A model generated the notes under the pieces. That model saw nothing but the letters and a program-made list of their open reading frames with translations, was not told the DNA's origin and ran no database searches. Positions 25,527-33,492 of a stretch of DNA of 64,000 nucleotides are shown piece by piece (position 1 is the stretch's first letter; each line of letters opens with the position of its first letter). A program made the translations under genes and the position numbers. Source of the DNA: Scatosoma sp045576335 (lineage in GTDB: Bacteria; Bacillota; Clostridia; Christensenellales; Borkfalkiaceae); assembly GCA_045576335.1 (NCBI GenBank), contig JAZNGH010000028.1:62001-126000 (forward strand). Reading direction: 5' to 3'.

Positions 25527-26407
25527 TTCATTACCCCCAAATCTACCATTTTTCCAAAGAAAATCTCTCCGATAGAGTCCTCCGCGGAAGCGAGCAAATA
25601 GTCCGCGCCACGCGCAAGACAATAATTGCGTATCCTGTCCGTAGCGTACTGCAACGCTTCCTTATACGCACGCGCGATTTCGCGGTCGATATTTTTGCGG
25701 TAGCTCTTATTCCCGTCCTCCGAATCGAAGAAGTGCATTTTTCCGCGCGCTTGCGGATTTAACTCCTCTTTGGACAAAATTTGCACGCAAAAGACGTGAC
25801 GCTTTTTTTGCGCCAAGTGGTCGATTGCTGCCTCGTAATCGTTGTCCGTCAAGAAGTCGGAAATGAGCACGGACATACCGTCGCCGTGACCTACCTTGGA
25901 GGGCAAAACCGTTTCGCTGATATAGCTGTCCCCCGAAAATTCCACCTCGTTGAGCTTCCCGATTTCCGTGATATACGCGTCCTTGCCTACCATACCGCTG
26001 ATAATTTCGTGTATCTGCTTGTCGCGAATGAGATAAATGGATACCTTATCCATCTCGTGTACGGACAGATACGCAATCGTCGCGGCGATACGAAGCGCTT
26101 GCTCCGCTTTTTTGCTTTTTCCGTACTCCATAGAACGGCTGGCGTCGATATAGATGCGTGTGTGCATCTGCCTTTCGTCCAGATAGAGCTTCAAATACAG
26201 CTTATCAAAGCGCGCGTAAGCGTTCCAGTCAAGCTTGGTCATATCGTCCCCCGCCGCGTAATCGCGATAATCCGCAAATTCGCAAGAAGAACCGTACGTC
26301 TTACTTTGGTGATTTCCTCCGAACAATCCGGCAATATTATTTTTTACGAGCGTTTGCAGCATTTCCACCTGCTGCAAGAACTCTTCGTTGATTACCGATT
26401 TATTCAT
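25523..26407 (-). CDS. DUF58 domain protein
   Basis: The 294 residues show the DUF58 hallmarks: FADYRDYAAGDDMTKLDWN, ARFDKLYLKLYLDERQM, and a VWA-like strand IYIDASRSMEYGKSKK with helix RIAATIAYLSVHEMD. There is no membrane segment, so it is cytosolic. DUF58 proteins accompany MoxR ATPases in nearly all such operons. Its ATG overlaps the last base of the moxR stop (TAATG), and its own stop overlaps the next start, so the genes are coupled throughout. Confidence 0.92.
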   Translation of the reverse strand: MNKSVINEEFLQQVEMLQTLVKNNIAGLFGGNHQSKTYGSSCEFADYRDYAAGDDMTKLDWNAYARFDKLYLKLYLDERQMHTRIYIDASRSMEYGKSKKAEQALRIAATIAYLSVHEMDKVSIYLIRDKQIHEIISGMVGKDAYITEIGKLNEVEFSGDSYISETVLPSKVGHGDGMSVLISDFLTDNDYEAAIDHLAQKKRHVFCVQILSKEELNPQARGKMHFFDSEDGNKSYRKNIDREIARAYKEALQYATDRIRNYCLARGADYLLASAEDSIGEIFFGKMVDLGVMK

Positions 26408-27387
26408 TATTTACTTGCCTTTTTCGTTTCCTTTATCAGCATTTTGATAACTTCGTCCACGCTCAAACGCTCGTTGACGGCGTTGTAATTGATTTTAATT
26501 CTGTGTCTTAAAACGGGATAAGCAAGCGTTTCGATATCCTCGTAGGATACGTTGAAATTGCCGTTTAACAGCGCGCGTACCTTTGCCGCCGTAACGAGTG
26601 CTTGCGCCGCACGGGGCGACGCGCCGTATTTGATATATTTTTTCGCCGTTTCCGAGGTCTTTTCTATCTCCGCGTGCGTGTTGGAAACGAGGTTCATCGT
26701 AAAACGCAACACCTCGTCGATGACAGGCACTTGCGAAGCAAGCTTTCTCATTTCCAGAATGGTCGCGCCGTCTACCACCGCTTCCGCCGTTTCCGACATC
26801 GTGATTTGCGTCATATTGACGATATTGAGCAATTCCTCTCTGTCGGGGAATTTCATAATCAGCTTGAACATAAAACGGTCCATTTGCGCTTCGGGCAAGG
26901 GATACGTACCGTCCTGCTCAATGGGGTTTTCCGTCGCAAGCACGAAAAACGGCTCGTCCATTTTATAGCTCGCGTTGGCGATCGTGACCTTATGCTCCTG
27001 CATAACTTCGAGCATTGCCGATTGCGTTTTGGGCGTGGCGCGGTTGATTTCGTCCGCAAGCACGAGGTTTGCAAAGATAGGACCTTTACGGAATACGGTG
27101 TTGAGCTTGCCATTCTCGTCCTTTTCCACGATATTCGTACCCGTTACGTCCGAGGGCATTAAATCGGGCGTAAACTGAATACGCGAAAAGGGCAGACTCA
27201 ACGCTTGACCGAGCGAACGCACCAAACGCGTCTTTCCAACGCCGGGCACGCCTTCAAGGAGTACGTTTCCGCCCGCTACGATGGCTATGAGCACATTGTC
27301 GATAATTTCCTCTTGCCCTACGACGTCCTTTTTCAGTTCAAGCTTGATTTTCGCGATTGCTTCGCTGAATTTCTTAACGGTTTCCAT
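26407..27387 (-). CDS. MoxR-family AAA+ ATPase
   Basis: A chaperone-like ATPase thought to activate or insert metal in partner complexes. The 326 residues begin METVKKFSEAIAKI, chosen as start for its AGGAAAAG site, with the frame open further upstream. Walker A is EGVPGVGKTRLVRSL, followed by FTPDLMPSDVTGT, Walker B LVLADEINRATPKTQSAML, sensor VLATENPIEQDGTYPLPEAQ and the arginine finger region MDRFMFKL. The MoxR signature is complete. It follows the 481-residue membrane protein gene closely. Confidence 0.95.
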   Translation of the reverse strand: METVKKFSEAIAKIKLELKKDVVGQEEIIDNVLIAIVAGGNVLLEGVPGVGKTRLVRSLGQALSLPFSRIQFTPDLMPSDVTGTNIVEKDENGKLNTVFRKGPIFANLVLADEINRATPKTQSAMLEVMQEHKVTIANASYKMDEPFFVLATENPIEQDGTYPLPEAQMDRFMFKLIMKFPDREELLNIVNMTQITMSETAEAVVDGATILEMRKLASQVPVIDEVLRFTMNLVSNTHAEIEKTSETAKKYIKYGASPRAAQALVTAAKVRALLNGNFNVSYEDIETLAYPVLRHRIKINYNAVNERLSVDEVIKMLIKETKKASK

Positions 27388-27403
27388 ATATCTTTTCCTT
27401 CCT

Positions 27404-28849
27404 TTAATTTTCTTGATTTTGCGTTCCGTCGAACAACGCGGTAAAGTACGCGTCCAGAATTTTTTGCATTTCTTCGGATATTTTTCCGTCCGCACGGAGC
27501 TGTGTGTACCTTGCGTAATATTCAAACAATAACTCGTCGTCGCCGTACGATTTATGCGTGTTATCGTCGGGGTCGAAGATTAAATCGTTGCTCCCGAAAA
27601 TCGTTTCGCCCTCGCCAAGTCCGCCGCCGTTGCCTTTATTGCCGTCCTCTTCCTCGCCGCCAACGCTGTCTTGCGGCGGCTGGTATTCGCTTTCCAAAAT
27701 CGGCAAATCCGCCCCCGAAAGTCGGAAAATGGAGATGAGCTGGGTCACCGCGTAATCCTTGACGTCACGGTTGATTTTCTGTTTCGTGATCTCGCCGCGG
27801 ATATCCTCCATCGAGGTTGTTATCGTTTGGTCGATTGCCGCGTTCCGTTCCGTTTCGTCCGTCACCGCCGCCGCGGCGTTCAACGCCGCGGAAAAGGCGG
27901 TAAGCTTGGTCACGAACGCTTCCCCGTCCGCCACCGTCGCGTCCCTTATCACAGCGTTCAGCTCGGCGGTAAAGGCGGGAATGACCGTAGCATATTCCGC
28001 CGTTTTGCAGGTCTCGGCAATCCCGAGCATCACCCCGTCCAGCGTGTCCTCGTTGAGCGTACCGATTACGATTGCAAGCTTCTTGATTTGCCCGTCCATG
28101 CTCGTTTCCAGCGTCAACGCGACCTCTTTTTCGGTGTTCAGCCGTGCGATTTCGCCGTCGATATACCGTATGGAGGATACGACCTCCGTTTTCATTACGC
28201 TTTCTTTCGTCGTTTCTTTGAGCGTTGCAAGCAAAGCTTGCAAATTCTCCACGATAGGCTCTCGCACAGCCGCGTTGAGCTTGCTCTCGTCCACGTAGGT
28301 TATCAGATTACCCAGCGCGGTTTCCTGCCATTGAGAAAGTACGAACACGTCCGTTGCGGGCGGCTCGTAGGGCGGATTTTCCTCCGCCTTCGCGGGTACG
28401 AAAACAGCCGTCAAAAGAAGCGCAAGCGTGAGCACGGGCAATATTAAATAATACCAAAACGGAACGCCCTTCAAGAGGCTCGCCGCCTTGCTTTGCAGGG
28501 TTTCTTCCGCGTTTTCGCGCTGCATACGCACGATTGCACCGTCGCGGTCGGCAAATTCGATCATGGTTTGCGCTTTTTCGCCGAGGTGCAAATCCTTATC
28601 CAGCTTTTTCGCGACCCCTCTATCGTTTGGACGGAGCAGAAAAAACAGCCCCGCCGTTACGAGCAAAAACGCGCCTACGCCGATAAGCACGTACCAAAGC
28701 GGAAAAAGCTCCACGCCCGATAATTTCAAGCCGAGGAGCAAACCGCCCACGAGCGCGAACGCAAACGCCGCGCCGAAAAGCACGCTTTTGACAAGGATAT
28801 CCGCGTATATTTTATTTTTGAATTTTTCAAAACCGATACGTATAGTCAT
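27404..28849 (-). CDS. Membrane protein heading the MoxR/VWA operon
   Basis: The 481 residues contain paired N-terminal helices (SVLFGAAFAFALVGGLLLGL, LWYVLIGVGAFLLVTAGLFFLL) and a loop with KKLDKDLHLGEKAQTMIEF, which resembles DUF4175-type proteins of MoxR operons. A third helix (WYYLILPVLTLALLLTAVFV) leads into a ~230-residue helical outer region and an acidic/Gly-rich end. No ribosome site precedes the ATG and the -10 box lies only 8 bases upstream, so its mRNA looks leaderless. The function is presumably to anchor or organise the VWA proteins (inference). Confidence 0.8.
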   Translation of the reverse strand: MTIRIGFEKFKNKIYADILVKSVLFGAAFAFALVGGLLLGLKLSGVELFPLWYVLIGVGAFLLVTAGLFFLLRPNDRGVAKKLDKDLHLGEKAQTMIEFADRDGAIVRMQRENAEETLQSKAASLLKGVPFWYYLILPVLTLALLLTAVFVPAKAEENPPYEPPATDVFVLSQWQETALGNLITYVDESKLNAAVREPIVENLQALLATLKETTKESVMKTEVVSSIRYIDGEIARLNTEKEVALTLETSMDGQIKKLAIVIGTLNEDTLDGVMLGIAETCKTAEYATVIPAFTAELNAVIRDATVADGEAFVTKLTAFSAALNAAAAVTDETERNAAIDQTITTSMEDIRGEITKQKINRDVKDYAVTQLISIFRLSGADLPILESEYQPPQDSVGGEEEDGNKGNGGGLGEGETIFGSNDLIFDPDDNTHKSYGDDELLFEYYARYTQLRADGKISEEMQKILDAYFTALFDGTQNQEN

Positions 28850-28857
28850 ACAATTTT

Positions 28858-28887
28858 ATTTTATCACTTTTACAGGCTTTTTGTCAA
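28858..28887 (-). promoter_or_regulatory. Promoter of the MoxR/VWA operon
   Basis: TTGACA (28882-28887), 18 bases and TAAAAT (28858-28863) on the minus strand. The predicted start site is about two bases before the ATG at 28849, implying a leaderless message. Confidence 0.72.
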
Positions 28888-28916
28888 TGCAAAACGAATT
28901 GCAAAATGAAAAAATG

Positions 28917-28952
28917 CCCGCCGCCCGTGAAAAATCGTTCACGGGCGGCGGG
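28917..28952 (-). terminator. Intrinsic terminator of lgt
   Basis: A 15-bp perfect stem, CCCGCCGCCCGTGAA/TTCACGGGCGGCGGG, with 6-base loop and a CATTTTTTCATTTT tail on the minus strand. Confidence 0.93.
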
Positions 28953-28963
28953 AAGCTGCTTCG

Positions 28964-29935
28964 TCATATATCTTGCATTAGCTTGTTTTTCTTTTCCTCG
29001 TACTCGTCGTCGGTGATGATACCGTCGTCGTAGAGCTTTTTCAGCTCGCGGAGTGCCTCCATTGCACCGATAGACGCTTTCGCGCCCGCTTCCTTTCTCT
29101 TGCGCTTGGCTTCGACCTTCACTTCGTTTTGCCATACCTCGCACTTGCGGTGCAGCTTGGTGAAAATGACCTTGTTCCTAAATAGTATGAGCAGCGTCGC
29201 CGCTATCCATAAAATTACGCAAATGAGCTGGGACGGGGTGAGGAAAAAGCCCGTGCCGCCGCGCTCGTCACCGCGCAAAAATTCCATTCCGAAACGGAAA
29301 ATCCCGTACGCAATACAGTAAATTTCAATGTTGTATTTGCGTGTTTTTTTGTAGGTGGCAATCATAACGATAAAGAGCGCCAGCTCAAATACCGCCTCGA
29401 ATAATTGCGTGGGCAAAAGCGGCAAGCTTCCGCCGTTCGGACCGCCCGGGTATAAATGCGCCGCGTGCGAGCTTGCGGGGAAAGAAACACCGAAAATGCT
29501 GTCCGTCACGCCGCCGTAGCAGCAGCCCGCCAAAAAGCAACCGACGCGCCCCAAGCCGTGCGCGATCACGATCCCCGGCACCATCAACGAAAAATAGGTA
29601 AGCGCGTTGCCCTTTGCGGCAGGCACGAATTTGTGGATAAGGAAAATCATCAAAGGAAACGCGCCGATTACGCCGCCAAGCCACGTAATACCGCCGATTT
29701 TAATCTCCCCTGCTTCAATGGAGTGGAATAGGGAATTGAAGAAGAATGCAGACAGATACAGCACGATTGCCCCAGGGACGGAAACGATTAACACGCGAAT
29801 AAAGGTGTGTTCCTTGACCTTTTCGCGGCGGTACATAAGCACGTACGTTACGAGCAAAAAAGCAATCCCGCCCAGCACGAGCATTAGGGTATACATAGGA
29901 ATTTTGACATTCCCCAACACTAAATTAGGAAACAT
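28964..29935 (-). CDS. lgt: Prolipoprotein diacylglyceryl transferase with SHOCT tail
   Basis: Transfers diacylglycerol from phosphatidylglycerol to the lipobox cysteine, the first step in lipoprotein maturation, as needed by the five lipoproteins here. The 323 residues have about seven membrane helices. The Lgt signature region is IAHGLGRVGCFLAGCCYGG, with the usual GGxIG-type loop (WLGGVIGAFP) and YGIFRFGMEFLRGD. The last ~35 residues (LRELKKLYDDGIITDDEYEEKK) form a SHOCT domain, not part of standard Lgt. AAGGAGGG precedes the ATG. Confidence 0.92.
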   Translation of the reverse strand: MFPNLVLGNVKIPMYTLMLVLGGIAFLLVTYVLMYRREKVKEHTFIRVLIVSVPGAIVLYLSAFFFNSLFHSIEAGEIKIGGITWLGGVIGAFPLMIFLIHKFVPAAKGNALTYFSLMVPGIVIAHGLGRVGCFLAGCCYGGVTDSIFGVSFPASSHAAHLYPGGPNGGSLPLLPTQLFEAVFELALFIVMIATYKKTRKYNIEIYCIAYGIFRFGMEFLRGDERGGTGFFLTPSQLICVILWIAATLLILFRNKVIFTKLHRKCEVWQNEVKVEAKRKRKEAGAKASIGAMEALRELKKLYDDGIITDDEYEEKKNKLMQDI

Positions 29936-29947
29936 AGTCCCTCCTTA

Positions 29948-30043
29948 AAGGCGCGAAACGCCTTTTGAAAAGCAATTTAACAAAATGCGCTTTTACACAT
30001 TTTAATACCATCACATTATAATACAAGCGCGGGAATTTGTCAA
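29948..30043 (-). promoter_or_regulatory. Consensus promoter and hairpin-rich leader of lgt
   Basis: TTGACA (30038-30043), 17 bases and TATAAT (30015-30020) on the minus strand, a perfect consensus. The ~70-base leader holds an AAAAGC/GCTTTT dyad and an AAAGGCG/CGCCTTT stem immediately before the ribosome site, which could modulate translation. Confidence 0.75.
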
Positions 30044-30072
30044 GTCTTTGTATAGCTTTTCGTCAAACGAAC

Positions 30073-30102
30073 GGAAACCCGTGTAGTTTTACACGGGTTT
30101 CC
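30073..30102 (-). terminator. Intrinsic terminator of the Fn3-repeat lipoprotein gene
   Basis: A 13-bp stem, GGAAACCCGTGTA/TACACGGGTTTCC, with a 4-base loop, 18 bases past the stop at 30120. Confidence 0.85.
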
Positions 30103-30119
30103 TTGTTGTTTATTACGTT

Positions 30120-33100
30120 TTAATAGGTCTTGACCGCCGTCATAGAGCTGATCGTCGTCGTACCGTCACCAACTGCATAAACTTCGATTTTGGTAATACT
30201 GTTCCCATTAACACCGTCGGGAAGATCCAAGGTAGCCGTCGTAGAACCGTTCGTGGTCGTGCCTTCAAGCGTTTGCGTTGCGCCGTCAGCATCCGTATAC
30301 GTTACAACGTACTTATACTTTTTAGCGTTGTCGTCACCCGTCCACGTAATCTTACCGCCAGCAGTTTTTTGGATATTCGTGGGCTTATCGAAAATGGTAA
30401 TCGTTTGTGCCGCTTGCGAATCGGATTCTACGTAGTAAATGCCGTCCGCGCCGAATGCCTTACCCTTTGCTTTTACTTCAATCGTATATTTATCGGTGGA
30501 ATTACCAAAAGTGTATTCGCATTGCGTTGCTTCACCCTCGATTTCCTTGGAAATAGGCGCGCCGCTGCCCCGAATCGCTACTCTATAACCGTCGGTAATA
30601 GAAAGCGAGGCTTGGTTCAGCTTCACAACGATTTTCGCGTTTTCTTCGTTTTGGGTAATCACTTCACCGTCTTCGCTTTGAAGCTCTACGGTGAAACCGG
30701 GCTTGCTTGCCTTCTTCACAACTTGATTGATGTTAAGCGGGGAAGAATTAATAACCGATTTGCCGTTGCCTTGCGCAAAAATCTTGACCTGGACGCCTTG
30801 TGCGTTCGCCGTAATAAATTCGGGCGCATAGCTGCAAGTCGTATCATTCACCTTATCGAATTTCACAGATACGGGGTTTTGATCGCCAACCTGCACGATA
30901 TATTGATCCGCGTCAGCGTCAATATCCCAAACGTATGCTTTATCGCCGTCTTCGAAATCCTTCAATTCGGGCGTAGGGAGCTTCCAGAACGTAGCGGAAG
31001 CAGAGATATCGGAGGAAACCTTCGTGCCGTAGCCAACCGCTTGTACTCTATACGTATAGGACGCACCGCCTGAAATCTTGGAAATGTCGTATTCACAACC
31101 CGTCAAGCCTTCCGCGTGCAAGGTTTCACCGCCGTCCCATACGCGATAGGTAATGGACGAGTTTTGCACGTTGCTGGAAGCATTCCAAACGAGCTTCGTT
31201 GCGTCTGCATTTACGTACGTATCGTTGTCGAATTTAGGTGCTTCAAGCTTGGTGAACTTAACCGTCTGTGAAGGTTCACTCGTCATATAGTAAACGTCTT
31301 TGGAAACTTCGTCGTTCCAGTAGTTTGCCGCCGCGCGCATAAACAACGTTCTGCCGTCCGTCGTTACTTCTTTTTCAAGACCGACAAACGTGCTTGCGTC
31401 GACTGCAGATTCTACTGCATCCTGCCAATATAAGTAGTAATGCTGTGCGTGCTCCGACTTGCCTTCCCAGTACAGCTTATCGCCGCCGCTCGTCGGGTCA
31501 ATTTCGATATTGATAGGTGCGCCCAAACGAACGATTTTCTTCGTTCCCGTGTAGTTGGAAGCCAAAAGGTTACCGCCGTTGCCCTTTGCGCATACGCCGA
31601 AATCCCATTCGCCTGCCGACAAGTTGGTCAAATCGTACGTCGTCGTACTCGACGTTACGTGGTCACCAACCAAAAGCGCGTATTCCGTTGCGCCCGTTAC
31701 CGCCGTCCAGCTTGCTTCATATTCGTGAATATCTAAGTCTTGCGGTTGTGCAAGAACGTTGATTTCCGCCTTCAAGGAATCCGCCGTGAGCGAGGAAAGG
31801 GTTACCTTCTTTTGCGAATCGAACGTTTTTACGTTACCGACCGCTTGTACGGAATAGTTAATCTTCAACGCTTCCGTTTCGTCCTCGGACATAATATCTC
31901 TATAAGCAACCGTTGCAATGGTGTTCGTAACCGTGCCACCTAATTTAGCCGTTTCTTTATAGAGCTGATACCCAGAAGCACCCGAAACGCTCTGCCAAGA
32001 AATTTTGAAGCCTTGTTTTACGTCATCAGGCGTACTCGTGATGAAGTTTTGCGTAGAAGCATTCGGAGCCGCCAAACGGATAACTTCGTGTTCTTGACAG
32101 TATTGAGAATTGTAAGAGCTGCTGCCCGTCGTCGCTACCGTTTGAATGGAAAGCTTATACGAGCCAGGAATTTCAAATGCTTCGCCGTCCTCGCCGTCAC
32201 CGTAGGAAACGTCGTTTGCAGGAAGGTTGACAATTCTCGACGCACCCGTAGGATCAACGATTTTTACGTTGTAACCCGCTACGTCGCCGTCTACCTTATC
32301 CCACGTAAGTACGTTCATTTTTTCGCCATCCAAGACCATCGTGTCGTCCCATCTCCAATCGGGAGCAACCAGCACGCGAACGGTCATTTCTTGCGTCCAG
32401 TTTGCAAAGTATCTCGTACCTTCCGTATTAACAACGGGTTTGATTTGGATTTTGTTGTCTTTGTTTGCGGGAAGATTGTCAAGGCGATTCGTCGTTACCG
32501 TTTGTTTTACGTTGTTAAGCATTACTTCGTAGCCCGTAGCAACTTCGCTCGCGCCCCAAACCAAAATGCCGTCTTCGACCTTAATATCCTTAATATCTTT
32601 CAAGAATACGTAGTGCTCCGCGTCACCGATAGGCGAGCTAAACGACGAGTCGCCGTTACCCATTGCTTGGATTTGGAAATCCACCGTCAAGTCTTGATCG
32701 CCCGTCGCACCCGAATCATACACAAGCGACGTAGACGTAACGGGTTCGCCGTATGCACTGCCGTTAATATATAATTGATATGCGCGTGCTTTGGTGTTTC
32801 CTTTCCACGTAATAACCTGACCGTCGTAACGAAGCTCGGAAGGAACGCCAAGATATTCTTTGATAATCTTTTCACTCCATTCAGAGAAGGTTGCGTCACC
32901 TGCCTTGGGCATAATCTCAATGTTGTTCGTTTGACCGATAACGAAATCCGTATATTCCGTTGCAGTCGTGGGCTTTTCTTGATTGTTGATTCTCAACACG
33001 TATTCGGTTGCGCCAGCAACTGCAGGCCAAGTCATTTTACCGTTTTCGTCAAACGTGATATCCGCTTTTTGGATTTTTTCCAAACGCGTGAACGTCTTGG

Positions 33101-33398
33101 TCACCGCCGCGCTCGCTTTATCGCCGTTGTACGCGGTGATGGTGATTTCTACCGTTTGATCGGTCGAAGCCGCGGAATAGTGATAAACCGTGGTCGTTGC
33201 GGTACTCGCCGTGCCACCGTTGACACTGACTTCGTATCTTTCCGCGTCAACGCCTTGCCACGTAATCGTTTTACCATCGTATTTAATCGTGGTCTGGTCG
33301 ATAGCTTCAGGCTCGCCGCAAGCGGCAAACAAACCGCACAGCGCAACCATCATTATCGTAGCTAAAGTTATGAAAAATTTTCTAATCCATACCTTCAT
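30120..33398 (-). CDS. Lipoprotein with tandem fibronectin-III-like repeats
   Basis: The 1092 residues begin with a lipoprotein signal (GLFAAC, Cys27). About eleven ~90-residue modules follow, each opening with an Fn3-like strand of the type W-x-x-V-x-x-A-x-x-Y: ITWQGVDAERYEV, MTWPAVAGATEYVL, ITWKGNTKARAYQL, LVWGASEVATGYEV, ISWQSVSGASGYQL, ASWTAVTGATEYAL, YVWDIDADADQYIV and ITWTGDDNAKKYKY. No catalytic domain is seen, so it is probably an extended surface spacer or adhesin. The ATG at 33396-33398 has GGAGG upstream. It lies 94 bases after the InlB-repeat gene with no clean terminator between, so cotranscription is likely. Confidence 0.85.
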   Translation of the reverse strand: MKVWIRKFFITLATIMMVALCGLFAACGEPEAIDQTTIKYDGKTITWQGVDAERYEVSVNGGTASTATTTVYHYSAASTDQTVEITITAYNGDKASAAVTKTFTRLEKIQKADITFDENGKMTWPAVAGATEYVLRINNQEKPTTATEYTDFVIGQTNNIEIMPKAGDATFSEWSEKIIKEYLGVPSELRYDGQVITWKGNTKARAYQLYINGSAYGEPVTSTSLVYDSGATGDQDLTVDFQIQAMGNGDSSFSSPIGDAEHYVFLKDIKDIKVEDGILVWGASEVATGYEVMLNNVKQTVTTNRLDNLPANKDNKIQIKPVVNTEGTRYFANWTQEMTVRVLVAPDWRWDDTMVLDGEKMNVLTWDKVDGDVAGYNVKIVDPTGASRIVNLPANDVSYGDGEDGEAFEIPGSYKLSIQTVATTGSSSYNSQYCQEHEVIRLAAPNASTQNFITSTPDDVKQGFKISWQSVSGASGYQLYKETAKLGGTVTNTIATVAYRDIMSEDETEALKINYSVQAVGNVKTFDSQKKVTLSSLTADSLKAEINVLAQPQDLDIHEYEASWTAVTGATEYALLVGDHVTSSTTTYDLTNLSAGEWDFGVCAKGNGGNLLASNYTGTKKIVRLGAPINIEIDPTSGGDKLYWEGKSEHAQHYYLYWQDAVESAVDASTFVGLEKEVTTDGRTLFMRAAANYWNDEVSKDVYYMTSEPSQTVKFTKLEAPKFDNDTYVNADATKLVWNASSNVQNSSITYRVWDGGETLHAEGLTGCEYDISKISGGASYTYRVQAVGYGTKVSSDISASATFWKLPTPELKDFEDGDKAYVWDIDADADQYIVQVGDQNPVSVKFDKVNDTTCSYAPEFITANAQGVQVKIFAQGNGKSVINSSPLNINQVVKKASKPGFTVELQSEDGEVITQNEENAKIVVKLNQASLSITDGYRVAIRGSGAPISKEIEGEATQCEYTFGNSTDKYTIEVKAKGKAFGADGIYYVESDSQAAQTITIFDKPTNIQKTAGGKITWTGDDNAKKYKYVVTYTDADGATQTLEGTTTNGSTTATLDLPDGVNGNSITKIEVYAVGDGTTTISSMTAVKTY

Positions 33399-33422
33399 AA
33401 TGTTGCCTCCTTTTTTATTCAC

Positions 33423-33483
33423 ACGGAGCTTTTCTCCGTTGATTACTTTTTTTCCGTCGGTCGGGGTTTTCACCCCAACCGAC
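33423..33483 (-). other. Two intercistronic hairpins
   Basis: ACGGAG/CTCCGT (33423-33439) and GTCGGT..GGGG/CCCC..ACCGAC (33456-33483). On the minus strand neither is followed by a T-run, so they look more like mRNA processing or stability elements between two surface-protein genes than terminators. Confidence 0.5.
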
Positions 33484-33492
33484 TTGATTTTG

